A DNA stretch of 64,000 bases, taken from the NCBI GenBank assembly GCA_963920765.1, contig OY987248.1, forward strand, positions 15,596,539 to 15,660,538, in the 5' to 3' direction. This document shows, one piece after another, positions 1-11,003 of this stretch. The first letter of the stretch is position 1; each line of letters opens with the position of its first letter. The position numbers were made by a program, and so were the translations under genes. The notes below the pieces were generated by a model. That model had not been told where the DNA came from, did not search any database, and saw nothing but the letters and a program-made list of their open reading frames with translations. Origin of the DNA: Ulota crispa. Taxonomy: Eukaryota; Streptophyta; Bryopsida; Orthotrichales; Orthotrichaceae.

Positions 1-377
1 CAATTTTAAGCCCCAAAACTTAACATAAAAACTAGTACAATCTTCATTCTTTTACAAGTGTGTGCATACACATCTAATCTTGTTGCTTGCAAAATTTGAG
101 ATGAATAAGGGGTTTTTAGAATTTTTTAAAAATTATCAAATAGCAACTACCTACCAAAAAATGAGATTGTCATCACATGTTGTTAGATCAAATGTTATAA
201 TCTCCCTTTTCCCACGTTCAATTGTTCTCAAAATTTGCAAGCCATTTTCTAAGTAGGTGTTCCACCATTTTTAATGGTCACTTTTCATGAATCATGTGAT
301 TGATTGAGATAAAACATCAATGTTCTAAGTCTCCCAAAAACCTGATTTTGGTGAAAATGGCATGGGTGCTTAGGGAT
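1..377 (-). mobile_element. Family I element (TTAA type), partial, cut by window edge
   Basis: Positions about 1-300 are a diverged reverse-complement copy of the I element at 23091-23856. Shared stretches include the region around GTTATAATCTCCC and the AGTAGGTGTTCCACCATTTT tract. The right end reads CATGGGTGCTTAGGGAT followed by TA at 378-379, mirroring the I terminus ACCCTTGAGTGCCCATG. The other end lies outside the window. No coding capacity. Confidence 0.75.
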
Positions 378-459
378 TAAGGTGTCTTGAACCAACAAGG
401 TAATGTTTGATACCTCACACTTACAATCATCCATGGTGTGAAGGAGTGGATACCATGTA

Positions 460-775
460 AGGTATGTACACCCATAAGCACCATTGTCCCCAAAATCGTC
501 ACCTCTAAAATCTTGAAAAATCTGTGGAAGTGAATAGATACAATGACAAGGATGTAGGGCATGTGAACATGAAATCTTAATAGTGTTTATGGGTACAATG
601 GCGGTTTGCTCTTTAAAAAATTCACAACTTATTCTCACATTATCCAAATAGGACATTCAAAAGTGCAAACTCATTATTTTTTTTGTTCCTAATCGGATCC
701 TATAATTTACTAGCTGTTTATTGATACTCATCATGTTCAAAACCCTTAGTTTGGCTTGTGGGTAGAAGCGAAGTC
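460..775. mobile_element. Family E miniature element, copy 1 (decayed right end)
   Basis: It opens AGGTATGTACACCCATAAGC after TA and shares most of its interior with copies at 2032 and 51598: AGTTTGCTCTTTAAAAATTC, CAACTTATTCTCAC, GATCCTATAATTT and TGTTCAAAACCCTTAG. The right inverted repeat is degraded. It is non-coding. Its left flank TACCATG also precedes copy 2, so the two may have been duplicated together. Confidence 0.8.
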
Positions 776-1196
776 AACCAAAGTCTAAGAGGAGTCCAAC
801 AAAACCATCTCTTCATTTTTGCAGATTTCATTAGTTCCACGCTTAGATTGAGGTCAGTCTTACCTCCCTACTCAAACCAGGATGTAATTGATTTATTTGG
901 CATTCCTTGTAGAGGTCGCCTTGAAGTCATCCACTGACCACAGTCACCATTGTTGATTAACCCCGAAAGGACAATGCAGCTCACTGTGACCAGTACAATA
1001 CAGGATATTTTTCTTGTATTTGGAGTGCAGCCACACTATTATTATATTTGAGATCAACAAAGAAGTTAGAATATAGACAATGTTGTTCTCGTACGGTAGT
1101 CAAGATTTCAAATTAAAACTTTTTGTTGGTAGTAAATGCCAGTTATACAATAGTATACATAGTATGTATTATAATAGCTCAATCCTTTACGGGTTA
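776..1196. other. AT-rich spacer, nothing recognised
   Basis: No gene or clear repeat was recognised. At the right edge, CCTTTACGGGT directly before the TTAA of element N looks like the end of another TTAA-type element whose left end I could not place. Confidence 0.4.
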
Positions 1197-1962
1197 ACCA
1201 TTTAAGGCCGGGAGTGCCAATTTTGGTTGTTTGAAGCCGTTTCTTTTCAATAACTTTTGAACAATGACGTGATTGCAATTGACATGGGAACAAAGTTGGA
1301 GGGCATGGGATTTCTGATCAAGCATACCTAAGTACGTTGTTATTGGATTTATATTGAATCCAAAAGCTTGGATTGAAGTGAGTCAAGCTTAGGATCGTGA
1401 GTAAAAACTGTACAAAAATCCCCTCACTATGTGATGCATGATATTTTTGTCCAAACTCAAATTCAATTGAATTAATTTTCATATGCTTGGTATGAAGGTC
1501 ACCTACCACATTGCACTTTCTCAAATTCACATTTGGGCTCTAAAAGGACACAGACTTGACCTCACAACACTGTATATGATTTTGGAAATAATGACGCCCT
1601 CAACTTGGCATGGATGTGTTATAATCTTTTTGATTATTTGGGTTGCACTCGCAAGATTTGACCAAGTAATAGATTCAATAGTATGTATTCCATCTATACG
1701 GGTAGATCTCAATAAGATCCGAGCATTTATTAAGCAAACATGGAAAAAGGATGCTACCTAGTGATCGCAAATACAATTTTCACTTTTACCTTAAGTGGCT
1801 AAAAACACTACTAAAAAGTAAAAATTTACTAATTTAACATTGTAAAGTTTCAAAAAAAATTAGCTATATGATTTTTTGGTAGCAATCTTGCTGATTTAGC
1901 CAATTTGAGGATTGCAGTGCAGAAAGCAATCCTAAGCCAGGGGCGCCCACAGCCCTAAGGGT
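1197..1962. mobile_element. Family N element, TTAA-flanked
   Basis: Left end ACCATTTAAGGCCGGGAGTG and right end GCGCCCACAGCCCTAAGGGT form imperfect inverted repeats. TTAA spans each junction (1194-1197 and 1962-1965). Length is 766 bp. Interior frames of up to 92 codons match nothing known. The match between ends is weaker than in families A or D. Confidence 0.55.
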
Positions 1963-2031
1963 TAAGCATATTGTACTTACGACAAGGCTCACATTATAAC
2001 GTAACACAAATTAAAGTTCATACCATGTATA

Positions 2032-2307
2032 AGGTAGGAGCACCCATAAGCGACGCTGTCCCCATAACAGTTAGATGTACTGCCAAGGGACAACATGTGA
2101 ACATGAAAACTTATAAGTGGTTATGGGTACAATGGTAGTTTGCTCTTTAAAAATTCACAACTTATTCTCACAATGTCCAAATAATACATTTGAAAGTGCA
2201 AACTCAATATTTTTCTATTCTTAATAGGATCCTATAATTTGCTACCTGATTACAAATATGCAGCATGTTCAAAGCCCTTAGATTGACGCTTATGGATGCT
2301 CCTACTT
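2032..2307. mobile_element. Family E miniature element, copy 2
   Basis: Inverted ends AGGTAGGAGCACCCATAAGC and GCTTATGGATGCTCCTACTT are flanked by TA on both sides (2030-2031 and 2308-2309). Length is 276 bp. The interior is homologous to the copies at 460 and 51598. Non-coding. Confidence 0.88.
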
Positions 2308-2533
2308 TAATTTTAAAAAGCTTCGCTGAGAAGTTCTTTGTGCTTAGCAATAACATTGTTACAAATAAACCCTAATCCACTAATTCGCAGAAGATAATAC
2401 TTACTAAAGCCGGACAATGAAAACGAATTTTGGAGCGGCTACTAAAGGGACAGAATACAGGAATTTTGGTGAAGCTGCAAAACTGACACGAGACGTGTAG
2501 CAACCAATGAAATTATTTTGGATTCTCGTGTAG

Positions 2534-2717
2534 CAAGAAAGCAACATGACTTCATTCGTGCGCCGAGTCAGAATATCAATTATCCATGCAGAAGAAAAAG
2601 ACCTATAGTGCATGACACTTATAACCAAGAAAGCAACATGACTTCATTCGTGCGCCGAGTCAGAATATCAATTATCCATGCAGAAGAAAAGGACCTATAG
2701 TGCATGACACTTATAAC
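2534..2717. repeat. Two tandem copies of a 92-bp unit
   Basis: Copies at 2534-2625 and 2626-2717 are almost identical (both carry AAAGCAACATGACTTCATTC and GTGCATGACACTTATAACC). The second copy overlaps the left arm of the adjacent foldback, so the duplication includes part of that element's end. Confidence 0.93.
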
Positions 2718-2961
2718 CAACAACGGCCAATTGTTAGCCTAAGGCTTTGTCAAAAAAAAAGTCATCAAAAAATCGAGTCCACCAAGATGAAGCTTAAACC
2801 CTAAGCTTCATGTTGGTGGACTCGATTTTTAGATAACTTTTTTCGATTTTTAGATAACTTTTTTCTGACGAAGCCTTAGGCTAACCACTTAAATTGACCA
2901 TTGTTGGTTATAAAACCACTTAAATTGACCATTGTTGGTTATAAGTGTCATGCACCGTAGG
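2694..2961. mobile_element. Foldback miniature element
   Basis: The left arm from CCTATAGTGCATGACACTTA inward pairs with the right arm ending TAAGTGTCATGCACCGTAGG. The pairing continues through GCCTAAGGCTT / AAGCCTTAGGC and ATCGAGTCCACCA / TGGTGGACTCGAT to a centre near 2810. The right arm has two internal duplications: an AACCACTTAAATTGACCATT unit and a GATTTTTAGATAAC unit. Non-coding; its RNA would form a long hairpin. Confidence 0.88.
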
Positions 2962-4230
2962 AATGTAAGGAAAAGTCACCTTCACGCAAAACCAAGGCAA
3001 AAGACAGATCAAGTGGCACACAGTTTCCGCAAAAAAGGGGGATAATCTAGGGAAGAATCAAGTTCAAGATTACTGGTGGTAAGATATGAGACACGAAACT
3101 ATACAGAGAAAAGAGTAAAGTACCACAGAGCTTCAGGGCATTTCAGGACGCTGACGCAGTCGTATCACCTGGCTTGGCAACAATTATATATTAGTGACAT
3201 CAGCAGGAAGACCAGCCACAGCCAATTAGTCAATTACCAGCTCCGGCACTGAGCGACTGACTCAAGTCACTCAACCATCGCTTTAAAGGGAGAAGCCCAC
3301 CAAACAATGACCCTCACAACCTTCCTGTGCAGTTCATAACCACTCAAACCAGATCTCCAATCTACGCAACTTACAAGGTCAGAGTACAACCCAGGAAAAT
3401 GCTCAAAAAATACGACCAACAGTAAGAAAATTCAAACACAAAAATCAAACTGGTCAATACCGTAATACGAGAGAACGAAAGTTCTGGAAGTAGCAGGAGA
3501 AATTACGAGACATTAACAAAATCTAGCTTTCAGAAGAACCGTATGACGGACATTAGACAAATAGGAGACAAATATCGAAGAAGCAATCAAGTAATAAGAG
3601 AATTTGGACAAACAAACGAGAAAGGTACTGAACAGAAATAGTCCTCAGCTATGTAATATACCGAACTACTGACAGCTGACAGGAACATACAGAAATCAAA
3701 ATCCCCCATTCGAAATCCCAACAAAGAGATCCAATGACCGCTTGTAACAGAACAGGCTTAGCATAGAGCGCGCGCACATCTGCATACCGGCCTCTCCACC
3801 TATGCAATGAAAGCGTAGAAGACTGCAGGAGGAGTTCTGGAGAGTGATCGAAGTAACCACAAAAATCTCCTTCAGGCAAAGGACTATTACTGCCGACACG
3901 ACCGTTGACCTGATACAAAGCGGTGACGCCACACCACACAATCCTCATCACTACCTTTCACATACTGCAAGCCGGTAGCTATTTCCACCAAACCAACAGT
4001 CCGGATAATTTAGGGCAACTATCATCCTCCCTATAAGCAAATGCTTTCCCTCAAACTGACAGTGTGCTAAGGTATTGCTCTAAAGCCGTCAGACCCCTCC
4101 GTTCCATCAAATTCTATGTCTTGATGAGCCAGTTAGGCACAAAAGCAAGAGAGTCGACGAAGTCAATTGAAGTTTCACGAGAGGGTTCCCACCAGCAGGC
4201 CTATAAGCTACTTGGCAGCTCCGGGAAAGA
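2962..4230 (-). other. 3' flank and probable 3' UTR of the MLK gene
   Basis: This stretch lies directly downstream of the kinase stop codon. Base composition is balanced and closer to the gene than to the AT-rich spacer on its left. The transcript probably runs into it, but I could not place a polyadenylation signal with confidence. A 100-codon frame at 3649-3951 resembles nothing I recognise and is probably chance. The left edge is set by the foldback repeat that ends at 2961. Confidence 0.45.
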
Positions 4231-7200
4231 TTATGAAACAGTACGCCCGTAACTGACTGCAGCGATGTAGAGATTCTTCGACCACTTCTCCTGTATAACA
4301 AATTGAGAAAAAGTTAGCAAAAAATAACAAACAACATCTTGAACCTACCTACGAGCATTTCAAAACTATCAGGTGATAAGAAAGCCACCTTCACATGTGT
4401 ACTGGGGAATGCAGATGTACGCAAAGTTTCCTGGGTTTCATCAGCTGGTTTCCTACGCGGCACACTCAAAACAAAAGCAGCCTGGTCCCATGTCGCAGCA
4501 GTTGAGGTAATGCGGTATCCACTGTCCCATCGCCGATGAATGCCTTCGCTGGGGTATAAGAAATCAAGCTCCACCACCTATAAAGAACAAGGTCATCACC
4601 CGGAAACAAAGAGTTGTAGTTTTAAGCATATTCATTCAAGTCAAAAGTGGAAAGGAAAAGTTAAATTTAAGTCAATACCTGCTCTGAAAACCCTGCATTT
4701 CGTGACATAACCACACCCCAACGGCTACCAGCTGTTGCCATAGACGTAACATAAAACCCTTCTCGCCATTTCTTGTTGATCCACTTGAAGGGGAAAGAGT
4801 CGCTAACTTTGTAAGACTGCTGAGTATACGACGTACCTGAAAGTGAAAACCCTATCAGACTAATCGCAAAAAGGTAAACAAAGCAAATCTCCAAATACGC
4901 TAGAAAAACAACAAGCTGGACGAAAGAACAATAGAATGTAGCTAAAAATACTACTCGAGCCTTCAGTTTACAATCAATTACCTTTGGACATGACAACCAA
5001 AGAGCTCCCATTATTTGCACCAGCAATGGCGCTGATGTAGAAATTCTTCTCCCACTGCTCCATGATCCACTCCTGCAAGATCTCAGAAGTGATCAGCATC
5101 CATAATTCACAGAAGAGTGAAGGAAATGGCAATCCCGACAATCTATGGCTGACAGTTTGCTCAGTGATTCAGGAGACCAACAAAACATTTACCTTGTGAA
5201 GGAAAACATGAAACAGTTCATAGACTTGCGCACTAAATCCAGTCCCTGCATCCATGATAAGTGCCCACAGGTTTGTACAAGAAGCCACGCTGCTTATATA
5301 CAGGCCATCCTCGTTGCCCTTCTCCACATGCTGGCTGAGTCGAGAGTCCGCCACATTGTAATGATACCTGTCATTAAAAATATTAGTTCAAAGATAAAAA
5401 CCAGACACCTAGATTTGGAACGTGTGAAAATTGGAACATGAAGAAATGGAGGACAACCTCAAAATTTAATCAACGTAACTCAGATATTAGAGCAACATCA
5501 ACTATTTGAGAGCATTACTACATCAGTCAGCCGAATCACAAAGACAAACCTCTGTTTCATAGGTCGCCGAGCGTTATAGACAGTGATCCATTGAGTTGCA
5601 GGCATTCCCAAACGAATCTTTTTCTTCGGTTGGTCATCCTCATCCTCTTCGATACTGATTCGTCCCCTCTTCTGGCCGACCTGTATTGAACACTGGAGTC
5701 CCAATACGTCATCAATAGAATGCAGAGGACCTATATAATTACAAAAGAAATCAGCACAGGCACTTAAACTAAAATTAGGTCAAAATACTAACCTTCTGGG
5801 CACCGTCCGTGTTGATAGGTCTGACGGCGGGATTGGTACCTAAGATAGAATCAAAAAGCACAACGAGTTTGCCATAGTTTGGCTCTTCGTCAAACTTCAT
5901 ATTGACAACCATTTCCAGGAACTGCTTGAAAGGAGGTGGGCAGAAACAGCAAAGCATCTCAGGTGAAGTTGCCATTTTCTTCTTGCACACAAGAAATCCT
6001 TTGTTGTCACCCTACAAGTTCCACAGAATATCAGCACCGTCACAACGCACAACACGATTGTAAGAGATGTTACCAAACAAAGAGTTATCTACAGACAGTC
6101 AAATAGGTGTACCATCTGCATAGACCGCTACCTGATAACCTTGCCAAGGCAGACGACCCCGAAGGAGAAACACCAGCGTATAGGCAAGGGACTCCAAGTC
6201 ATCCCTCCTGCTGCCAGTCCTTCCCAAGTGTGCATGTACACTAGCATAGCGAACTGTACCGCTGTCCAAAGAAACCATACCCCAGGATCAGTACATAACT
6301 CTGATAAACACTATAACCAACACACATAAAAAGGATCCAGGCAAAAGCTACCAAATTAGATAAGGTAAGAGCTTCACCGAAACACATCAGGCCTCTGGTC
6401 ATATTCAACATGCTGGCCAGTAGTGCCATCCCTCCATCGAGTAGCTACACAAAACACGTCGTGAAACTGTCAGAGCCTGAAATGATGATTAGCCCAATCA
6501 AAACTAGAATTTACGAAGTCCAGAAGTTAAGAAGAACGCTATAAAGACCGAGAGAAGAGAACGCGATTATGCATGACGACAGAAGAACAAGTACGAATGA
6601 TGTAGTTAAAATGAAGGCAAAATTAAGCTCACCAAGCCCAAGATCTACAAGAAAAAGCTTCTTCTCATCCGGAGTGTTTGGCTGGCCCAAAAGGAAATTT
6701 TCAGGCTTAACATCCCCATGTACATACCTGGAAAAGGCATACATCTGTAAAAACCAAGAGAAAAGAAAAGAAGAAAGTACTGCAAACAGGATAGATAAAG
6801 CAAGAAGAAATGTCACAAAACAAGCTAAAAAACAAAGGAACGGCCTCTGCAGTTCGGTAGGAACCTCACCCTCTAGAATGCATCTTCTCCAGGATTGAGA
6901 TGGACTCAACGGCAATGCAGGCCACCATCTCAGTGGACATACTGCACAAAAATCCACGCTATCCAATATCAGACATACAGGAAGGCAGTAGGTGTTTCGT
7001 TGGAAATTACAGTAATATAACACAATGAGTATCAAGGCATTCAAATGCTTACGCTTGGCCAGATGAGTTCCATACATCCCACAGACTAGGTCCAAGCATA
7101 TCCATGACCTACATAAGAAAAGAATAAACGTTAGATACAAGATTTAGCACAATGCACGGAATGAAGAGAACGACAAACGAAGGATTAGAAGCAACGAAAT

Positions 7201-8674
7201 GAGAATTAAAGATGAAAATAATACGACGATTGATTAGGGTACATTACACACCATAACGTAGTAGTCCCCTTGACGGCCCTTGAAATGGACCCGAGGCACA
7301 CCATGACTGCCCCCCAGAGTACTGCAAAATAACCACATCGAATACACATCAGAAAGAATCTCCATAGCCAAGTACGTCCAGATAATATAATGTAAAAGGA
7401 ATTCGAGACACTGCCAAAAGATAGATCAAGCTAGCACAACATCCAGATTACAAACATTTTGGGTAAAACACACATACTTGTAAACCTGCCACTCGTAAGG
7501 AGGCCCATAATTGCATCCTTTGCTGCTACGATGCTCAAACTTTAATGCGACCTATAAGCACACAACTCATCACATTGTTTAACGCATAGAAAAAACGACC
7601 ATTCAAGTGAGAAAGATAATTCACACATTGAAAGACATCTTCAAAACCTGCGGAATGGGCGAACAGGAACAGCAAGCAAAAGGTACCTCTATAGCCTGTG
7701 GCCCAGTCCGCTCAGAACCACCACTCATACGACGACCAACATAAACTTGCCCGAAGCCACCTTTGCCGAGTTTCCTCTCAATCTTGTAAACTGGCGACCC
7801 GCCAACTTGGACCTGCACACAATTGAAACAAATTGAACATCAAAAATGGAAAATACAAATGCGATCGAGTGAACGAGAACGTAAACGAAGGTCGCTTGAA
7901 GCGGATAATCATGTCGAAACCCTTGCAGAACATGCAAAAGCATCAAATCCGATACGCACTACGGTGACTTCACTCATAAGCATCAAGCATTACGCATCAA
8001 AATGGCAGGCCAAAAAGAACGATGTCAATTACTCTCTCTGGCAGAGGCGCCGCGCTGCCATCGTCATCTCCCACTCCAGGGAGCTTCTCGGCACTCCTTC
8101 CAGCGCTTTCTTCCTCCATCTCCCTAATTTCCTCGCCGCCTTCCTCCTGCGGCTTCTCCTCGCCTAGATCTAGATCCTCCTCGACGTTGTCCTCCGAGGT
8201 GCAAGGATCTTGCAACGGTTCCGGGTCGGAAGAATGAGATCTAGAAGGCACCTGCTTGCCCCGAACCAACGCGGCTACTTTGGCTTTTGGCGCAGCAGCA
8301 GGAGAGGCTCCAGCGGGCTGTCGCTGCTGCTGCACAATAGGTTTCGCGTTCCTCGTCGCCTTCCGTCCCCCGGCGCCTTTTCCTCGGCCGGCAACCCTAG
8401 TTGTCACAACCGCTGCCTCCTTCGCGACCGCAGCGCGAGTCCTCACACCACGATTTCCCACGGGCGCCGCAGCAGCAGCCACGTCGTCAGCCGCCACACC
8501 AGCAGCACCACCAGCACTTCCACCACCACCACCACCGCCCGCCGTCACACGTCTCGTTCGCCTTGTCGCCGGCACCGTCGTCGGCTTCGTCTCAGCGCAT
8601 GCAGCAGGCGCAGCTACTGCCGGCACCAGAGGTGGAGAGCGGGGTTGGCGCGCTCCACTACGCAGCTCTGGCAT
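4231..8674 (-). CDS. MLK: MUT9-like / EL1-like casein kinase I family protein kinase, 16 exons, complete
   Basis: Plant-specific Ser/Thr kinase of the CK1 clade (Arabidopsis MLK1-4, also called PPK or AEL; rice EL1/HD16; Chlamydomonas Mut9p). Known family members are nuclear and phosphorylate histones, cryptochrome and PIF proteins, and ABA receptors. Exons on the minus strand: 8674-8033, 7812-7687, 7551-7478, 7321-7252, 7108-7053, 6941-6870, 6727-6633, 6444-6378, 6261-6132, 6011-5793, 5680-5550, 5367-5193, 5072-4982, 4836-4679, 4577-4389, 4290-4231. All introns are GT-AG and phases are consistent, giving 784 aa. The start is the ATG of MPELRSGAR, the conserved N-terminus. Residues 1-200 are low-complexity (Ala/Gly/Arg-rich, then acidic). 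The kinase domain begins near 223: glycine loop [13 protein letters not shown] (228-240), Lys260, catalytic HGDVKPEN with Asp352, and DLG with Asp375 (DLG replaces DFG, as is usual here). A basic motif QPKKKIRL (534-541) may be a nuclear signal. The conserved C-terminal half follows and ends SYGRTVS. The protein is longer than Arabidopsis relatives because of the N-terminal region. Confidence 0.97.
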
Positions 8675-9600
8675 CCTTCACCCATGCACTCCACCAACCT
8701 CTGTTTTCCCTCCCTGCTCCCGATCATTATCTTTCCTTCCTCTTTTCACCACCACAAACAAACAAACAACAACAACATCAACAACACACCGCTCCCTCGC
8801 ACCAAACCCTCGCTCCTCCAGATCTATCCCTCTCGGACGCTATCTACAACCAAAATGGAGCTCCAACGTCGTCTCGCCCTCACATAACTTCCGCGTCGCC
8901 TCGGAGAAAAAAAGCGCAGCGGCGAAGCTTAACGTCTGTCTCTCGGTACGTGCGATGCTGCCGTGGTTGTTGCCAAAGAAAAGGCAGCTTAGGAACGGCA
9001 GGGAAAAAGGGCAGGGCAAGGCCAGGGGCTCAGTTTGCTGCTGCTCCTGCGGCCTACCCTCATCACCACCACCACAACAACACACTCAAGCCCCCCCCCT
9101 CCACCCCCAAAAATCCCGAAACTCCCTGTGTGAAACCGAGCCTTTTCACGCCCGGCCCGGACCCGGCCCTCACACCCGCCCCGGTCGATCGCTTCCGCAG
9201 CCTGGTTTCGACCCGCAACCCGCTCCCCCAACAGCCACTCGCTCTGCGTTCCCACGCGCCGGGAACTATTGAGAACGAACCGAGATGCGATTTGAACGGT
9301 GTTGAGAACCGGCGCGAAGTGGCGACAGTGGCCCTGACAGACTGGGCATCGGGCCCGGGTGGGGTAAACCGCGCTATAGGGTGGGAGAGGGGGGGTCTGA
9401 CACGCGGTTGTACGCGCCGTTTGCAGGATGGGAAGGTTGTCATGAGGGCTGCATGTGTGCATCAGTGCATGGGTGGGAGTGGGACGGCTTATGTGGGTGG
9501 CCAACTTGAGGCTCATGGCACGCAGCTTCAGCCTCAGCCACATCGGATCTACTCCCACCCCCATTGATTCCTGCCCCTCTCGCCCCCTTTATTATTGGCC
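8675..9600 (-). promoter_or_regulatory. GC-rich 5' leader/promoter region of the MLK gene
   Basis: This is the sequence upstream of the kinase ATG. It is sharply richer in G+C than the spacer and holds low-complexity tracts: a CAA/ACAA-rich run near 8750-8790 and C-runs near 9090-9110 on the plus strand. Long reading frames cross it on both strands, but none resembles a known protein, as expected for GC-rich DNA with few stop codons. A transcription start cannot be placed from sequence. Composition falls back to AT-rich near 9600, which I take as the outer edge of the gene. Confidence 0.6.
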
Positions 9601-9743
9601 CTTGCTAGCTTGGCCTCCAATGGTCCTTGTCCTCCCTATGGGCCAGTTTTACACCCAGTCCCACTACATTTTCAAAGTCCTCATTGGTCTTGAGGTTGAA
9701 ATGTGGGACTCTTCCCTCCACAAGTCTAAATCCTCCCAAGAAC

Positions 9744-9929
9744 TACTATAAGGAAATCATGGTCAAATCTACAAAAAGTTGACCAAGATTGTGACCTAGT
9801 CTACAATGCTATAAATTAGGTCACAATCTTTGTCAAATTTTTGTAAATTTGACCATGGTTTCCTTATTGTAAATTAGGTCTCAATCTTTGTCAAATTTTT
9901 GTATATTTGATCATGGTTTCCTTATAGTG
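9744..9929. mobile_element. CACTA-like miniature hairpin element
   Basis: The left end is TACTATAAGGAAATCATGGT (one change from CACTA). The right end is ATCATGGTTTCCTTATAGTG, with a perfect TAGTG. A 3-bp duplication AAC flanks both ends (9741-9743, 9930-9932), as for CACTA transposons. The right arm is present twice in tandem, meeting near 9868. Length is 186 bp, non-coding. Confidence 0.78.
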
Positions 9930-10032
9930 AACATTTACATACCAATGCTTATGAGAGTTTCCCTAAACACATTTACATATCAATATTTAGGGGAGTTTCC
10001 TTAAAACCACTTACATATCATTACTTGTGGGG
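9930..10032. repeat. Three tandem units of about 40 bp
   Basis: Units start ACATTTACATACCAATGC, ACATTTACATATCAATAT and CACTTACATATCATTACT. The first two run into GAGTTTCC. A similar piece (ACCAATACGTATGGGAGTTT) reappears just right of the large palindrome near 11013, which suggests the palindrome was inserted into this array. Confidence 0.75.
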
Positions 10033-11003
10033 AAGAGGAATTGGCATCTAGTCCAAGCTTTTTCATATTTTTTGGAGCTTTATGGACTAAGTTATGAAGT
10101 TATGAAGTGGAAAGGCCATAGGGCTCTAAAACCACCCACCTCCTCAAATGTACGTGCACTGTACATTACTAAAAGGCTATGAATAAGAACATGTACATGC
10201 AAAGTTCATTTGGGGAGGTGAGCTGTTTTAATGCCCTCATGGAGTTTGCGCCTCTTACCTTATTGTCCACCTTCAAGGGCTCAACTAATGTCATCCATGC
10301 GTGCGCAAAACTTTGTTGTGTTATAGTGATTATAGCTGCTAAAAAAATCAATGAAAACATTACTTTGCAGTTTGCACCTACATTCAAATGCAATAAGAAT
10401 CTACACAAAAAACATACTTTGTATAGGGATTTTAAAGAAAGTGTAAGTTTCCAAATTACTAGGGGTATGATTTGCAACAAATCTAAAGGTCTTGACACTA
10501 TAAGAAAACCATGGTCAAATCTACAAAAAGGTGACAAAGATTGTGACCTAATATACAGTTTGCAAATTAAATCCCTAATAATTTTGAAACTTACACTTTC
10601 TTTAAAATCCCTATACAAAGTATGTTTTTTGTGTAGATTCTTATTGCATTTGAATGTAGGTGCAAACTGCAAAGTAATGTTTTCATTGATTTTTTAGCAG
10701 CTATAATCACTATAACACAACAAAGTTTTGCGCACGCATGGATGACATTAGTTGAGCCCTTGAAGGTGGACGATAAGGTAGGAGGCGCAAACTCCATGAG
10801 GGCATTAAAACAGCTCACCTCCCCAAATGAACTTTGCATGTACATGTTCTTATTCATAACCTTTTAGTAATGTACAGTGCACGTACATTTGAGGAGGTGG
10901 GTGGTTTTAGAGCCCTATGGCCTTTCCACTTCATAACTTCATAACTTAGTCCATAAAGCTCCAAAAAATATGAAAAAGCTTGGACTAGATGCCAATTCCT
11001 CTT
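10033..11003. mobile_element. Large palindrome with arms of about 445 bp
   Basis: Left arm 10033-10477 is the near-perfect reverse complement of right arm 10560-11003. Examples are AAGAGGAATTGGCATCTAGT at the outer left against the mirrored outer right, and ATCAATGAAAACATTACTTT against AAAGTAATGTTTTCATTGAT in the interior. The spacer of about 82 bp contains a half copy of the CACTA-like miniature (CACTATAAGAAAACCATGGT at 10496). The opposing frames of up to 172 codons on both strands are mirror images, not separate genes. A transcript would form a long double-stranded RNA. Confidence 0.92.

Noticed and set aside
3649-3951. 100-codon minus-strand frame downstream of the kinase
   Set aside because: It has no family resemblance and lies in the probable 3' UTR.
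5681-5734. Alternative upstream acceptor (TATATAG) before kinase exon 11
   Set aside because: It would add 50 bases and shift the frame; the chosen acceptor at 5681 gives the conserved VGQKRGR continuation.
8210-9567. Several long plus-strand frames (225-388 codons) opposite and upstream of kinase exon 1
   Set aside because: They lie antisense to a confirmed exon and over the GC-rich leader. Their products are Pro/His/Ser/Arg-rich low complexity with no domain, as expected where stop codons are rare.
10169-10857. Opposed frames of 88-172 codons
   Set aside because: They are mirror images created by the palindrome, with no recognisable protein.
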